Origin: Amycolatopsis tolypomycina
GTDB lineage: Bacteria; Actinomycetota; Actinomycetes; Mycobacteriales; Pseudonocardiaceae
Direction of reading: 5' to 3'
Length of the DNA stretch: 64,000 bases
NCBI RefSeq assembly: GCF_900105945.1
Contig: NZ_FNSO01000004.1
Location: 7,258,001-7,322,000 of the forward strand
Shown here: one piece after another, positions 41,956 through 50,850 of the stretch
Layout of the letters: every line of letters begins with the position of its first letter
How positions within the stretch are numbered: position 1 is the first letter of the stretch
The notes under the pieces: generated by a model
What the model saw: only the letters and a program-made list of their open reading frames with translations
What the model was told of the DNA's origin: nothing
Database searches by the model: none
Translations under genes and position numbers: made by a program

Positions 41956-43089
41956 GTGCGCAAGACCCCCTCGCTGGCCGTACTGGCCGGCGCCGCCGCC
42001 CTGGTGACGCTGGCCGCGTGCGACAGCAAGAGCGACACCGGCGCCGCGGCCGGCGGCCCGATCAAGGTCTCGGCGTCCGACACCGCGTGCGAGGTCTCCG
42101 CGACCACGGCCAACGCGGGCAACGTGACCTTCGAGATCACCAACAAGGGCACCAAGGTCACCGAGTTCTACCTCTACGCCGAGGGCGACCGGATCATGGG
42201 CGAGGTCGAGAACATCGCCCCCGGCCTGAACCGCCGGCTGATCGTCGAGGTCGCCGAAGCGGGCAAGTACCAGACCGCGTGCAAGCCGGGCATGGCAGGC
42301 AACGGCATCCGCGGCGACTTCACCGTCACCGGCGGCGTCGCGAAGCAGAACGACACCAACGCCCAGAAGGCGGAGGCGACCAAGAGCTACGCCGGCTACA
42401 TCGCGAACAACACCACCGCACTGCAGGACGAGACGGTGAAGTTCGCCGACCTCGTCAAGGCCGGCAAGGTCGACGAGGCGAAGGCCGCGTACGCGCGCAC
42501 CCGCGTCTACTACGAGCGCATCGAGCCGGTCGCCGAGAAGTTCGGCGACCTCGACCCGGCCATCGACGTCCGCGAGGCCGACCTCGAGCCGAACCAGCAG
42601 TTCACCGGCTTCCACCGGCTGGAGAAGGACCTGTTCAAGACCGGGCTGCAGCCCGACAGCGCCCAGATCGCCGACAAGCTGGTGACCGACGTCAAGGACC
42701 TGGTCGCCAAGACGAAGACCCTCGAACTGTCCGCTTTGGACCTCGCGAACGGCGCGAAGGGCCTGCTCGACGAGGTCGCGACCGGCAAGATCACCGGCGA
42801 GGAAGAGGCGTTCTCGCACACCGACCTCTGGGACTTCCAGGCCAATGTGGACGGCTCGAAGGGCGCGATCGCCTCGCTGCGGCCGATCCTGCAGGCGAAG
42901 GACCCGGCGCTGGTGTCCACTCTGGACAAGGAGTTCGCGAACGTCCAGGGCCTGCTCGACAAGCAGCGCGCCGGTGACGGCTTCAAGCTCTACACCGAGC
43001 TTTCCCAGGACCAGGTCAAGGAGTTCGCCTCGGCCGTCGACGCGCTGAGCGAACCGCTGAGCAAGGTTGCGGAGGTCGTCTCCAAGTGA
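41956..43089 (+). CDS. efeO: EfeO, iron-binding lipoprotein
   Basis: 377 residues from GTG. Lipoprotein signal with lipobox LAAC near residue 20. Residues ~30-115 are a cupredoxin-like domain; residues ~125-375 the imelysin-like M75 domain with FTGFHRLEKDLF (the HxxE metal site). It takes up iron at the cell surface and passes it to EfeU. Starts 2 bases after the efeU stop, and its TGA overlaps the EfeB GTG. Confidence 0.92.
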   Translation: MRKTPSLAVLAGAAALVTLAACDSKSDTGAAAGGPIKVSASDTACEVSATTANAGNVTFEITNKGTKVTEFYLYAEGDRIMGEVENIAPGLNRRLIVEVAEAGKYQTACKPGMAGNGIRGDFTVTGGVAKQNDTNAQKAEATKSYAGYIANNTTALQDETVKFADLVKAGKVDEAKAAYARTRVYYERIEPVAEKFGDLDPAIDVREADLEPNQQFTGFHRLEKDLFKTGLQPDSAQIADKLVTDVKDLVAKTKTLELSALDLANGAKGLLDEVATGKITGEEEAFSHTDLWDFQANVDGSKGAIASLRPILQAKDPALVSTLDKEFANVQGLLDKQRAGDGFKLYTELSQDQVKEFASAVDALSEPLSKVAEVVSK

Positions 43090-44345
43090 CGTCGGAAGAG
43101 GGCACGCGAGTCTCGCGGCGGAAGCTCTTCGGCCTGGCGGGCGCGGGGGTCGCGCTCGCCGGGGCCGGCGCCGCCGCCGGCATCGGGATCGACAAGGCGA
43201 CGACCGGTACCGCCGAGGCGTCGACGAACACCGTCGGCTTCCACGGCGAGCACCAGGCCGGGATCGTCACGCCGGCGCAGGCCAACCTGCACTTCGCCGC
43301 CCTCGACGTCACGACGAAGGACCGCGAGAAGCTGCGTCAGCTGCTCAAGACGTGGACCGAGGCGGCCCGCCGGATGACGGCGGGCCAGGAGGTCGTCGCG
43401 AACGGCGCGGTGGGCAGCGGCGCGTACGCCCCGCCCGGTGACACCGGCGAGGCGCTCGACCTGCCGGCGTCGAACCTGACGCTGACCATCGGCTTCGGGC
43501 CGTCGCTGTTCGACGACCGGTTCGGCCTGGCGGCCAAGCGCCCGCCGCAGCTGATCGACCTCCCGCTGTTCCCGAAGGACAAGCTCGACCCGGCCCGCAG
43601 CGGCGGCGACCTGTGCATCCAGGCCTGCGCGGACGACCCGCAGGTGGCGGTGCACGCGGTCCGCAACCTGGTCCGGCTCGGCTTCGGCGTCACCGAGGTC
43701 CGCTGGTCGCAGCTCGGCTTCGGCCGCAGCTCGTCGACCTCGCGCGAACAGCCGACCCCGCGGAACCTGTTCGGCTTCAAGGACGGCACGAACAACATCA
43801 AGGCCCAGGACACCGACTTCCTGCGCGACCAGGTGTGGGCTTCCGCGGCCGACGGGCAGGCGTGGATGGCGGGCGGCTCGTACCTGGTGGCGCGCCGGAT
43901 CCGGATGCACATCGAGACGTGGGACCGCGAAACCCTCGACGGCCAGGAGAAGATCGTCGGCCGCACGAAGGGCGCCGGCGCCCCGCTGGGCCAGACCGCG
44001 GAGTTCGACGAGCTGGACCTCGACGTCGGCGGCGCGGGCGGCGAGAAGGTGATCCCGGAGGACGCCCACGTCCGGCTGGCCTCGCACCAGGCGCTGAACG
44101 GCGTCCGCATCCTGCGCCGCGGCTACAACTTCGTCGACGGTTCCGATGGCGTCGGGCACCTGGAGGCCGGGCTGTTCTTCCTGGCGTTCAACCGCGACAC
44201 CCGCAAGCAGTACGTGCCGATGCAGCAGGCGCTGTCGTCGAAGGACGCGATGATGGAGTACGTCCAGCACACGGGTTCGGCGCACTTCGCGGTCCCGCCG
44301 GGCGTGACCCGCGAGTCGAGCTGGGCGGACGCTCTGTTCTCCTGA
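43086..44345 (+). CDS. efeB: EfeB, Tat-exported DyP-type peroxidase
   Basis: 419 residues from a GTG overlapping the EfeO stop. The N-terminus has a twin-arginine signal (VSRRKLFGLAGAG) followed by an Ala/Gly-rich hydrophobic stretch. Dye-decolourising peroxidase features: GFKDGTNN (the GxxDG motif), and the C-terminal DGVGHLEAGLFFLAFNRD with heme-site residues. It binds heme and is thought to help ferric/ferrous conversion or heme use. Confidence 0.93.
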   Translation: MTSEEGTRVSRRKLFGLAGAGVALAGAGAAAGIGIDKATTGTAEASTNTVGFHGEHQAGIVTPAQANLHFAALDVTTKDREKLRQLLKTWTEAARRMTAGQEVVANGAVGSGAYAPPGDTGEALDLPASNLTLTIGFGPSLFDDRFGLAAKRPPQLIDLPLFPKDKLDPARSGGDLCIQACADDPQVAVHAVRNLVRLGFGVTEVRWSQLGFGRSSSTSREQPTPRNLFGFKDGTNNIKAQDTDFLRDQVWASAADGQAWMAGGSYLVARRIRMHIETWDRETLDGQEKIVGRTKGAGAPLGQTAEFDELDLDVGGAGGEKVIPEDAHVRLASHQALNGVRILRRGYNFVDGSDGVGHLEAGLFFLAFNRDTRKQYVPMQQALSSKDAMMEYVQHTGSAHFAVPPGVTRESSWADALFS

Positions 44346-44389
44346 GTTGCCTAAAGCCTTTAGGTTGATCTAGCCTATCCTTAGGCAAC
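44346..44389 (+). promoter_or_regulatory. nested-dyad operator upstream of TetR gene
   Basis: GTTGCCTAA (44346-44354) and TTAGGCAAC (44381-44389) are perfect inverted arms. Inside lies CCTAAAGCCTTTAGG (44350-44364), a perfect dyad about one base, and GCCTA..TTAGGC at 44373-44386. Such repeated CCTAA/TTAGG units next to a tetR start are the likely autoregulatory site. It ends about 14 bases before the ATG. Confidence 0.65.
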
Positions 44390-44402
44390 CGGGAGAAGGC
44401 TG

Positions 44403-44972
44403 ATGGTACGGGCAGGACTGACCACCGAACGCGTGGTGCGCGCCGGGGCGGAGCTGGCCGACGAGGCCGGCTTCGACCGGGTGACGCCGTCGGAGCTGGC
44501 CCGGCGGCTCGGCGTCCAGGTCGCCAGCCTGTACTCGCACGTCAAGAACGCGCACGACCTGCGGACGAAGGTCGCGCTGCTGGCACTGGACGAGCTCGCC
44601 GACCGGGCGGCCGCCGCACTCGCCGGCCGGGCCGGGCGGGACGCGCTCGTCGCCTTCGCCGACGTCTACCGCGACTACGCCCGCGAGCACCCCGGCCGGT
44701 ACGCGGCCGCGCAGCTGCGGCTCGATCCGGAGACCGCCGTCGCGAGCGCCGGGCCCCGGCACGCCGGGCTGATGCGCGCGATCCTGCGCGGCTACGACCT
44801 GACCGGGCCGGACGAGACGCACGCCGTGCGCCTGCTGGGCAGCGTCTTCCACGGGTTCGTCAGCCTCGAAACCCAGGGCGGTTTCGACCACAGCGCACCC
44901 GCCGCGCCCGAGAGCTGGGTCCGCATCCTCGCCGTCCTCGATTCCCTCCTGCGCGATTGGCCACGGTCTTGA
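44403..44972 (+). CDS. TetR-family regulator (WHG-type C-terminus)
   Basis: 189 residues. N-terminal HTH at 1-55 (VTPSELARRLGVQVASLYSHVKNAHDL). The C-terminal ligand-binding half, ending with FHGFVSLETQGGF, resembles the WHG/TetR_C_33-type families. The preceding dyads suggest that it controls its own gene and the overlapping SGNH hydrolase. Ligand unknown. Confidence 0.87.
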   Translation: MVRAGLTTERVVRAGAELADEAGFDRVTPSELARRLGVQVASLYSHVKNAHDLRTKVALLALDELADRAAAALAGRAGRDALVAFADVYRDYAREHPGRYAAAQLRLDPETAVASAGPRHAGLMRAILRGYDLTGPDETHAVRLLGSVFHGFVSLETQGGFDHSAPAAPESWVRILAVLDSLLRDWPRS

Positions 44973-46102
44973 TCGACATCCCCCTGACCGCGGACCTCGT
45001 CCGCGGCGCCCTCGAACTCGAACGCACCGAACGTGGCCTGGTGCCCCACCGGCTCCCGGCCCGCGCGCGGGCGCAGAACACCGACCCGCGGCTCGCCATG
45101 GCCGAGGCGCAGCCGGCCGGCGTCCGGCTGCGGTTCCGGACCACGGCGGACGTCGTCGAGCTGGAAACGCTGCGGACCAAGCAGGTCTACGCCGGCGCCC
45201 CGCCGCGCCCGGACGGCGTGTACGACCTGGTGGTCGACGGCTCGTTGGCCGCCCAGGCGAGCGTCGACGGCGGCAACACCCTGGACGTCGACATGGCGAC
45301 CGGGGCGTCGTCGTTCACCGCGGGTCCCCCGGGTGTCGTCCGGTTCGCCGGGCTGGGCGGGCAGCCCAAGGACGTCGAGCTCTGGCTGCCGCACAACGAG
45401 CTGACCGAGCTGGTCGCCCTGCGCGCCGACGCGCCGGTTTCACCCGCGCCCGGTGGCCGGGTGTGGCTGCACCACGGCAGTTCGATCAGCCACGGCTCGA
45501 ACGCGGCGAGCCCCGCGACGACGTGGCCGGCGCTCGCCGCCACCGCCGCCGGCGTCGACCTGGTGAACCTCGGCTTCAGCGGACAGGCGCTGCTCGACCC
45601 GTTCACCGCGCGGGCCCTGCGCGACACGCCCGCCGACCTGATCAGCGTCAAGCTCGGGATCAACGTGGTCAACGCGGACCTGATGCGCCTGCGTGCGTTC
45701 GGGCCCGCGGTGCACGGGTTCCTCGACACGATCCGCGACGGCCACCCGGACACCCCGCTGGTGGTCGTCTCACCGCTGTACTGCCCCATCCACGAGCGGA
45801 CACCGGGCCCCGGCGACTTCGACCACGAAGCGCTGGCCCGCGGCGAAGTCCGGTTCCGCGCGACCGGCGAGCCGGGTCCGGGCAAGCTGACGCTGGAGAT
45901 CATCCGCGAGGAGCTGGCCCGGATCACTGCGCAGCGGCAGGCGTCGGACCCGCAGTTGCGTTACCTCGACGGCCTCGCGCTGTACGGCCCGCCGGACTTC
46001 GCGGAGCTGCCGCTGCCGGACGACCTCCACCCGTGCCCGGCGGCCCACCGCCGGATCGGCGCGCGGTTCGCCTCGCTGGTGCTTGACTTCAAGGGAGCTT
46101 GA
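44957..46102 (+). CDS. SGNH/GDSL-family hydrolase
   Basis: 381 residues from TTG (a TTG at 44966 is equally possible), overlapping the TetR stop. A beta-rich N-terminal domain (residues ~10-165) precedes the SGNH domain: block I GSSISHGSNA with nucleophile Ser, block III LGINVVNAD, and block V DDLHPCPAAH with the Asp and His. No signal peptide. It should hydrolyse an ester, perhaps on a carbohydrate. Frequently coupled in actinobacteria to TetR regulators. Confidence 0.82.
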   Translation: MATVLIDIPLTADLVRGALELERTERGLVPHRLPARARAQNTDPRLAMAEAQPAGVRLRFRTTADVVELETLRTKQVYAGAPPRPDGVYDLVVDGSLAAQASVDGGNTLDVDMATGASSFTAGPPGVVRFAGLGGQPKDVELWLPHNELTELVALRADAPVSPAPGGRVWLHHGSSISHGSNAASPATTWPALAATAAGVDLVNLGFSGQALLDPFTARALRDTPADLISVKLGINVVNADLMRLRAFGPAVHGFLDTIRDGHPDTPLVVVSPLYCPIHERTPGPGDFDHEALARGEVRFRATGEPGPGKLTLEIIREELARITAQRQASDPQLRYLDGLALYGPPDFAELPLPDDLHPCPAAHRRIGARFASLVLDFKGA

Positions 46103-46119
46103 AGTTGGAGGCTTCGGGC

Positions 46120-46530
46120 ATGTTCACCGAAGCAGAACTCGCCTACCTCGCCGCCCAGCCGCTGGGCCGGCTGGCGACCCAGCAGCCGGACGGGACCCTC
46201 CAGAACAGCCCGGTCGGCTTCCGCTACAACCCGGACGAGAAGACGATCGACGTCACGGGGCACAACCTGCGCAACAGCAAGAAGTTCCGCAACATCGCGA
46301 CGCACGACAAGGTCGCCTTCGTCGTCGACGACGTGCCGTCGACGAACCCGTGGCGGGTCCGCTGCCTGGAGATCCGGGGCCGCGCGGAGGCGCTGGTGGG
46401 GGTGAGCCTCCCGGACAACCACCTCGACGACGCGGTGATCCGCATCCACCCGCAGCGCATCATCGCCTTCGGCGTCGAGGACTGGGACCGGGAGCCCCTG
46501 GAGCTGGAGGCGAACATCCGCAACGTCTGA
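46120..46530 (+). CDS. PPOX-class F420-dependent oxidoreductase
   Basis: 136 residues from ATG 46120 with GGAGG eight bases upstream; a TTG at 46099 is less good. Split-barrel flavin/F420-binding fold: LGRLATQQPDGTLQNSPVGF and KKFRNIATHDKVAFVVDD, ending with GRAEAL and RIIAFGVE. This matches the actinobacterial PPOX class F420-dependent families. Substrate unknown. Confidence 0.85.
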   Translation: MFTEAELAYLAAQPLGRLATQQPDGTLQNSPVGFRYNPDEKTIDVTGHNLRNSKKFRNIATHDKVAFVVDDVPSTNPWRVRCLEIRGRAEALVGVSLPDNHLDDAVIRIHPQRIIAFGVEDWDREPLELEANIRNV

Positions 46531-46540
46531 CCCCGGCCCC

Positions 46541-46683
46541 AAACGCCCCAATGTGGCGTTGGTTGCTCCATCCATGCCCCCGCCACCACCCTCAACGGAG
46601 GCGCTCCGCGCCGCAGTGCCCGTCCAACGCACCCAATGTGGCGTTCGGTGCGTCCAACGCACCGAACGCCACATTGGGGCGCT
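46541..46683. repeat. CAATGTGGCGTT palindromic repeat block, second site
   Basis: Starts with AACGCCCCAATGTGGCGTTGG, then 53 unrelated bases, then a complete copy: CCAATGTGGCGTTCGGTGCG, a short turn, and the complement ending in CACATTGGGGCGCTAG. It is the same unit as at 36783-36869, in a slightly rearranged form. It separates the PPOX gene from the converging ABC operon. Confidence 0.85.
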
Positions 46684-47245
46684 AGCGGCGGCCACCCCAG
46701 GCGGTGTACGTCCCGGCTCCCGCGACCGCCAGGACCACCGCCGTCCAGGTCGCCGCGGGAGTTCCGGCGGGCTGCAGGAGCCATGCCGTCACCCGGCCGG
46801 CCGTCGAGCCGTCGTGCGGGACGAACGGGCTGATCGCGCACCACGCCAGCGGCAGCGTCCAGCCGAACTGGCCGCCCGCGATCGTGGCCGCCAGGCCGGC
46901 CAGGCCCGCCAGACCGGCGGCGTCACGCACGATGATCGACGCGGCCACCGCCGACGTGCCCAGCTCCTGCACCCCCAGCACCAGCGCTCCGGCCACGACG
47001 CCGATCAGGGCCAGGTGCGCGAACCGCCGCACCGGCCACGGCAGCGCCGCGGACCGGTCGAGGTCGGCGTCCTGGCCGCTCAGCCCGATCGCCGCCACCG
47101 CGACCGCCGAGGTCAGCGTCAGCATGACCAGCACCGGCGACCACGAGTCGCGCGTCAGGAACCACAGCCCGGCCGTCGTCACCAGCAGGGCCGTGAACGC
47201 CGCCGGCAGCTGCCGCGAACGCGCGTAGAGCGCCGCCCACCTCAT
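46682..47245 (-). CDS. membrane protein of ABC operon
   Basis: 187 residues, ATG overlapping the stop of the permease-like gene (ATGA). Five or six hydrophobic segments, no motifs. As the last gene of the sigma/anti-sigma/ABC operon it may be a second membrane subunit of the exporter. It ends inside the palindromic repeat region. Confidence 0.72.
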   Translation of the reverse strand: MRWAALYARSRQLPAAFTALLVTTAGLWFLTRDSWSPVLVMLTLTSAVAVAAIGLSGQDADLDRSAALPWPVRRFAHLALIGVVAGALVLGVQELGTSAVAASIIVRDAAGLAGLAGLAATIAGGQFGWTLPLAWCAISPFVPHDGSTAGRVTAWLLQPAGTPAATWTAVVLAVAGAGTYTAWGGRR

Positions 47246-48600
47246 CGGAGAGCTCCCGGCACCAGCGTGTCGAGCGGGTCGCCCTGGCAGGTCAGGAGCA
47301 CCTGGCGCAGCGTGACGATCCGGGCGAACCGGACCTCCGCCGGCAGCGCGCGGAACTTCGCCCAGGCCTGCTCGATCGGGTCGTCTTCGCGGACGACCCA
47401 CCGCGCGCCGAACTCGGGCAACGGCTTCAGCTCGCCGGTGAAGTACGCCGCCGCGATCATCCGGGCGCCCCAGTCGGCCAGGCTGGCGCCGTACGGCGGG
47501 TCGCACGAGGGCAGCCCGGCGCCGCCCAGCACCGCGAGCTTCAGGTCGCCGGCGCCCGCCGTGAAGAGGACGTCGTTGCGCTGGAAGTCCAGGTAGACGA
47601 CGCCGGGATCGCGCGGGACCGGGCCGGTGACGGAGTTCGGCGCTGTCTGCTCCTCGACCCGGGTCGGCGCGCCGGGCAGCTTCGCCAGCATGGCCAGCGC
47701 TTCGCGACCCGGCCTGGCCAGCGCGGCCAGCCTTTCCTCGTGCGCCCGGCTGACGCAGATCGGGCCGTCACACACCTTCTCGGCGGCGACGCTGTCCGGC
47801 ACCAGGAGCTCGCCGCCGGACGCCGGGACGACCGGCAGGGCGATGGCCGCCCCGGCGACCACCGGCAGCAGGCCGAGGACCCTGGCCCGCACCGAGTTCG
47901 CCGCCAGCAGCAGGAAGCCCGTCACGGCGAGGCCGGCGAACCACGCCGCCTGCCCGAGGTCCAGCGAAACCGGCGTCGTCACGAGCACGCCCCGCGGCTG
48001 GCCGAGGGCCGGCGCCAGCAACGCGAACCGGGTGTACGACATCGACAGCACACCCGCCTCGACCGACGTCCAGGCCACCACCGACGCGACCAGGGTCAGC
48101 ACGGCCAGCGCTGGCGCGGTCAGCGGGTGCGGCAGCAGCCGCCCGATCCCCAGGCCGGCCCAGCTCCCCGCCACGACGGCGAGCAGCCCGACGAGCAGCA
48201 CCGGCAGGAAAGTCACGGACACGAACCCGCCGTGGCCGAGCACCTCGGCGAAGCCGACGCCGAACACCACCAGGTACCCGAGCGCACTCAGCGCGCCCAC
48301 GGCACCGGCCAGTTTCGCCGCCCGGTGCCAGCCCGGGCGGGACGTCGTCGTCAGCAGCTCGACCATGCCGGAACGGCTTTCGCGCATGCCCTGGATCGCC
48401 CCGGCGCCGACGGCGATCGGCCACAGGAACACCAGCAGGAACCGCAGCCACAGCGCGGTGGTCGTCGTGTTCCCCGTCCACGGCGCGGGCACCTTCCACC
48501 ACGGCCCGGACAGCAGGAACAGGAAGCCGAGCGCGACCACGAGCAGCGCCAGCCCGGCCCAGGGCGCGATCGAGCGCCGCAGTTCGGTGCGCAGGATCAT
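47242..48600 (-). CDS. ABC-2-type membrane subunit with extracellular domain
   Basis: 452 residues from ATG overlapping the ATPase stop by one base (TGATG). The first ~280 residues have about six membrane segments; the last ~170 residues are soluble with paired Cys (VCDGPICVSRAHE) and probably outside or inside the membrane as a substrate-binding or regulatory part. Together with the ATPase it forms an exporter of unknown substrate. Confidence 0.75.
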   Translation of the reverse strand: MILRTELRRSIAPWAGLALLVVALGFLFLLSGPWWKVPAPWTGNTTTTALWLRFLLVFLWPIAVGAGAIQGMRESRSGMVELLTTTSRPGWHRAAKLAGAVGALSALGYLVVFGVGFAEVLGHGGFVSVTFLPVLLVGLLAVVAGSWAGLGIGRLLPHPLTAPALAVLTLVASVVAWTSVEAGVLSMSYTRFALLAPALGQPRGVLVTTPVSLDLGQAAWFAGLAVTGFLLLAANSVRARVLGLLPVVAGAAIALPVVPASGGELLVPDSVAAEKVCDGPICVSRAHEERLAALARPGREALAMLAKLPGAPTRVEEQTAPNSVTGPVPRDPGVVYLDFQRNDVLFTAGAGDLKLAVLGGAGLPSCDPPYGASLADWGARMIAAAYFTGELKPLPEFGARWVVREDDPIEQAWAKFRALPAEVRFARIVTLRQVLLTCQGDPLDTLVPGALR

Positions 48601-49403
48601 CACCACGCCCCCTGGCCCGGCTTGTGGTTCAGCAGCGCGGAATAGCCACGCTCGATGGGACTGTCGCCCGTATGCTCGGCCGTGCCCGCCGCGGCCAGCT
48701 CGTCCGGGGTGCCCTGGAACACCAGCTTGCCCGCCGCGAACAGCACGACGTCCGTGCAGGCCGTGGCGACGTCTTCGACCAGGTGCGTCGAGATCAGCAC
48801 GCACGAGTCCTGGCCGAGTTCCTGCACCAGTTCGCGGAACCGGACGCGCTGCGCCGGGTCGAGCCCGGCGGTCGGCTCGTCGAGCAGCAGGATGTCCGGG
48901 TCGTTGACGATCGCCTGCGCGATCCCGACCCGCCGCACCATGCCGCCGGACAGCGTCTTCATCCGGTCGTCGGCCCGGTCGGCCAGCCCGACCCGCTCGA
49001 TCGCCCGCTGCACCGCCCCCGGGATGTCCTCTTTGGACATTTCCTTGAGCCAGGCGAGGTACTCGACGAACTCCCGGACGGTGAACCGCTTGTAGAACCC
49101 GAAGTTCTGCGGCAGGTAGCCGATCCGCCGGCGCAGGCCGCGCTGCCCCGTGTACCCCCCGACCGGCACACCGAGCAGCGACAACCTGCCTTCCGCCGGC
49201 CGGAGCACCGTCGCCAGTGCCCGGATCAGCGTCGTCTTGCCCGCGCCGTTCGGCCCGAGCAAGCCGTGCACCCCCTTGCCGAGCGACAGGTCCAGCCCGT
49301 CCACGGCCAGTTTCCGCCGTCCCACCCGCACCTTCAGCCCTTCGGCCTGGATCTCCCAGGCGTAGGTGGTCGGCGCGACCTCGGCGGCTCCGACAGCACG
49401 CAT
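48600..49403 (-). CDS. ABC exporter ATPase
   Basis: 267 residues from ATG with GGGAGGAAG upstream. Walker A GPNGAGKTT, signature LSGGMVRRVGIAQ, Walker B ILLLDEPTAGLD, H-loop STHL. CcmA/ABC-2 type exporter family. Twelve bases after the anti-sigma gene and directly before the membrane subunit, so it is its motor. Confidence 0.93.
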   Translation of the reverse strand: MRAVGAAEVAPTTYAWEIQAEGLKVRVGRRKLAVDGLDLSLGKGVHGLLGPNGAGKTTLIRALATVLRPAEGRLSLLGVPVGGYTGQRGLRRRIGYLPQNFGFYKRFTVREFVEYLAWLKEMSKEDIPGAVQRAIERVGLADRADDRMKTLSGGMVRRVGIAQAIVNDPDILLLDEPTAGLDPAQRVRFRELVQELGQDSCVLISTHLVEDVATACTDVVLFAAGKLVFQGTPDELAAAGTAEHTGDSPIERGYSALLNHKPGQGAW

Positions 49404-49414
49404 GTTCTTCCTCC

Positions 49415-50242
49415 CTAGTTGCGCGCGCCGAGCCGGGTGAACGCGCCCTTGTGCAGGGCGACGACCACCGTCGTCAACGCGAAGATCCCCGCCCACACCG
49501 GCCACGCGCCGGTGGTGAGCGCAAACGTCTGCCCGCGCTGGACGAGTGCGGGCAGCACGATGACCGCCACCCACACCGCGATCAGCGCGTACGCCGCCCG
49601 GCTGACCCCGACCAGGCCGCCGAGCGCGAGCGTGCCGGTGGCGAAGGCCAGGCTCGGCAGCAGCCAGAGCGCCGGGGCGGTGCCGGTCAGCCACCCGGCG
49701 ACCCCCAGCACCGGCAGGACGACGGCGAGCACCGCCACCGTCCGCCGGACGATCAGGTAGAGCCCCGCCCGCGGCGTCGCGGTGACGACCTCGTAAGCAG
49801 GGTCGAGCCCCCGCGCCCACGACGCGGCGACCCCGAGCACCGGCAGCACCGGAGCGAAGAGCTGGACGGCCGCCACGTCGAGCATCGCGTGCCAGACGCC
49901 ATCGAGCAGGACGGCGACCAGGGTGACGGCCACGATCGTCGCCAGCCACGGCGCCATCGCGGGCGTGACCCAGGTGTCGAGCCACCGGGCCCGCCGCCTG
50001 CGCCGCCGGGGTTGCGGCCGGGGGGTGTAAGGCTCGTGGAACGGGCCCGCCGGCAGCAGGACCTCGAACGAAAGCCGGTTCCAGACCGCGTCCACCACCG
50101 GCTGCACCGGCGCCACCTCGGCGAGCCGCGCCCGGCACGCCGGGCACGTCTCGAGGTGGGCTTCGAGGCCCCACAGCTGGTCACCCGGCAGCTCGTCACC
50201 GGCGGCGTACGCGGCGAGGAGCCGTTCTGGTGCGTGGTTCAT
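49415..50242 (-). CDS. anti-sigma factor, zf-HC2-like membrane protein
   Basis: 275 residues. Residues 25-40 hold the zinc-type anti-sigma motif HLETCPACRARL (HxxxCxxC). Then a Pro/Arg linker and about six hydrophobic segments. It overlaps the sigma gene stop by 4 bases and should bind the ECF sigma factor at the membrane. Confidence 0.85.
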   Translation of the reverse strand: MNHAPERLLAAYAAGDELPGDQLWGLEAHLETCPACRARLAEVAPVQPVVDAVWNRLSFEVLLPAGPFHEPYTPRPQPRRRRRRARWLDTWVTPAMAPWLATIVAVTLVAVLLDGVWHAMLDVAAVQLFAPVLPVLGVAASWARGLDPAYEVVTATPRAGLYLIVRRTVAVLAVVLPVLGVAGWLTGTAPALWLLPSLAFATGTLALGGLVGVSRAAYALIAVWVAVIVLPALVQRGQTFALTTGAWPVWAGIFALTTVVVALHKGAFTRLGARN

Positions 50243-50796
50243 GACAGCGCCTCCCGCATCGCGATCCGCGCCCGCCGCGCGCGTGTCTTGACCGTGCCCT
50301 CCGGCAACCCCAGCAGCACCGCGGTCTCCCGGACCGTCAGCCCGTCGAGCACCATCGCCTGCAGCACCGCGCGCAGTTCCGGCGCGAGGTCGCGCAGCGC
50401 GGTGCCGACCTCGTCGTCCATCGACGTCGCCAGCAGCTCGTCCTCGGCCGCCGCCACCGGTGCCGCGTCGAGGGCCACCTCCGGGGGCGGCTGGGCGTGG
50501 TGGGCCCGGCGCCGGAAGGCGTCGACCAGCCGGCGCGCCGCGATCGTCCACAGCCAGCCGACCGCGCTCCCGCCGGTCGCCGTGCCCGCGAACGACTCCG
50601 CCGCCCGCCAGACGGCCAGGAACGTCTCCTGCATGACCTCGGCGACGATCTGCTCGTCCGCGCACCGGCGGCGCAGGCGCACCGCGAGCCAGGGCGCCGT
50701 GCGGCGGTAGAGCTCCTCGAACGCCGCGCGGTCGCCCTTGGCCGTGCGCCGGACGAGGTGGGCCTCGTCGGCATCCTCCAGTGGCTGGTGTCTCAC
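50239..50796 (-). CDS. ECF-family RNA polymerase sigma factor
   Basis: 185 residues from GTG 50796 (TTG 50805 adds 3). Region 2: EELYRRTAPWLAVRLRRR ... VMQETFLAVWRAAESF; WLWTIAARRLVDAFRR; region 4: VLQAMVLDGLTVRETAVLLGLPEGTVKTRARRAR. SigE/SigK-like ECF sigma factor that pairs with the anti-sigma gene directly downstream. First gene of a five-gene unit, so it may direct its own operon. Confidence 0.9.
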   Translation of the reverse strand: MRHQPLEDADEAHLVRRTAKGDRAAFEELYRRTAPWLAVRLRRRCADEQIVAEVMQETFLAVWRAAESFAGTATGGSAVGWLWTIAARRLVDAFRRRAHHAQPPPEVALDAAPVAAAEDELLATSMDDEVGTALRDLAPELRAVLQAMVLDGLTVRETAVLLGLPEGTVKTRARRARIAMREALS

Positions 50797-50850
50797 ACCA
50801 GGCAAGACGCCGGGGTCCCGGAAACGGTTCTCACCCGATTGTGTGCTGCG

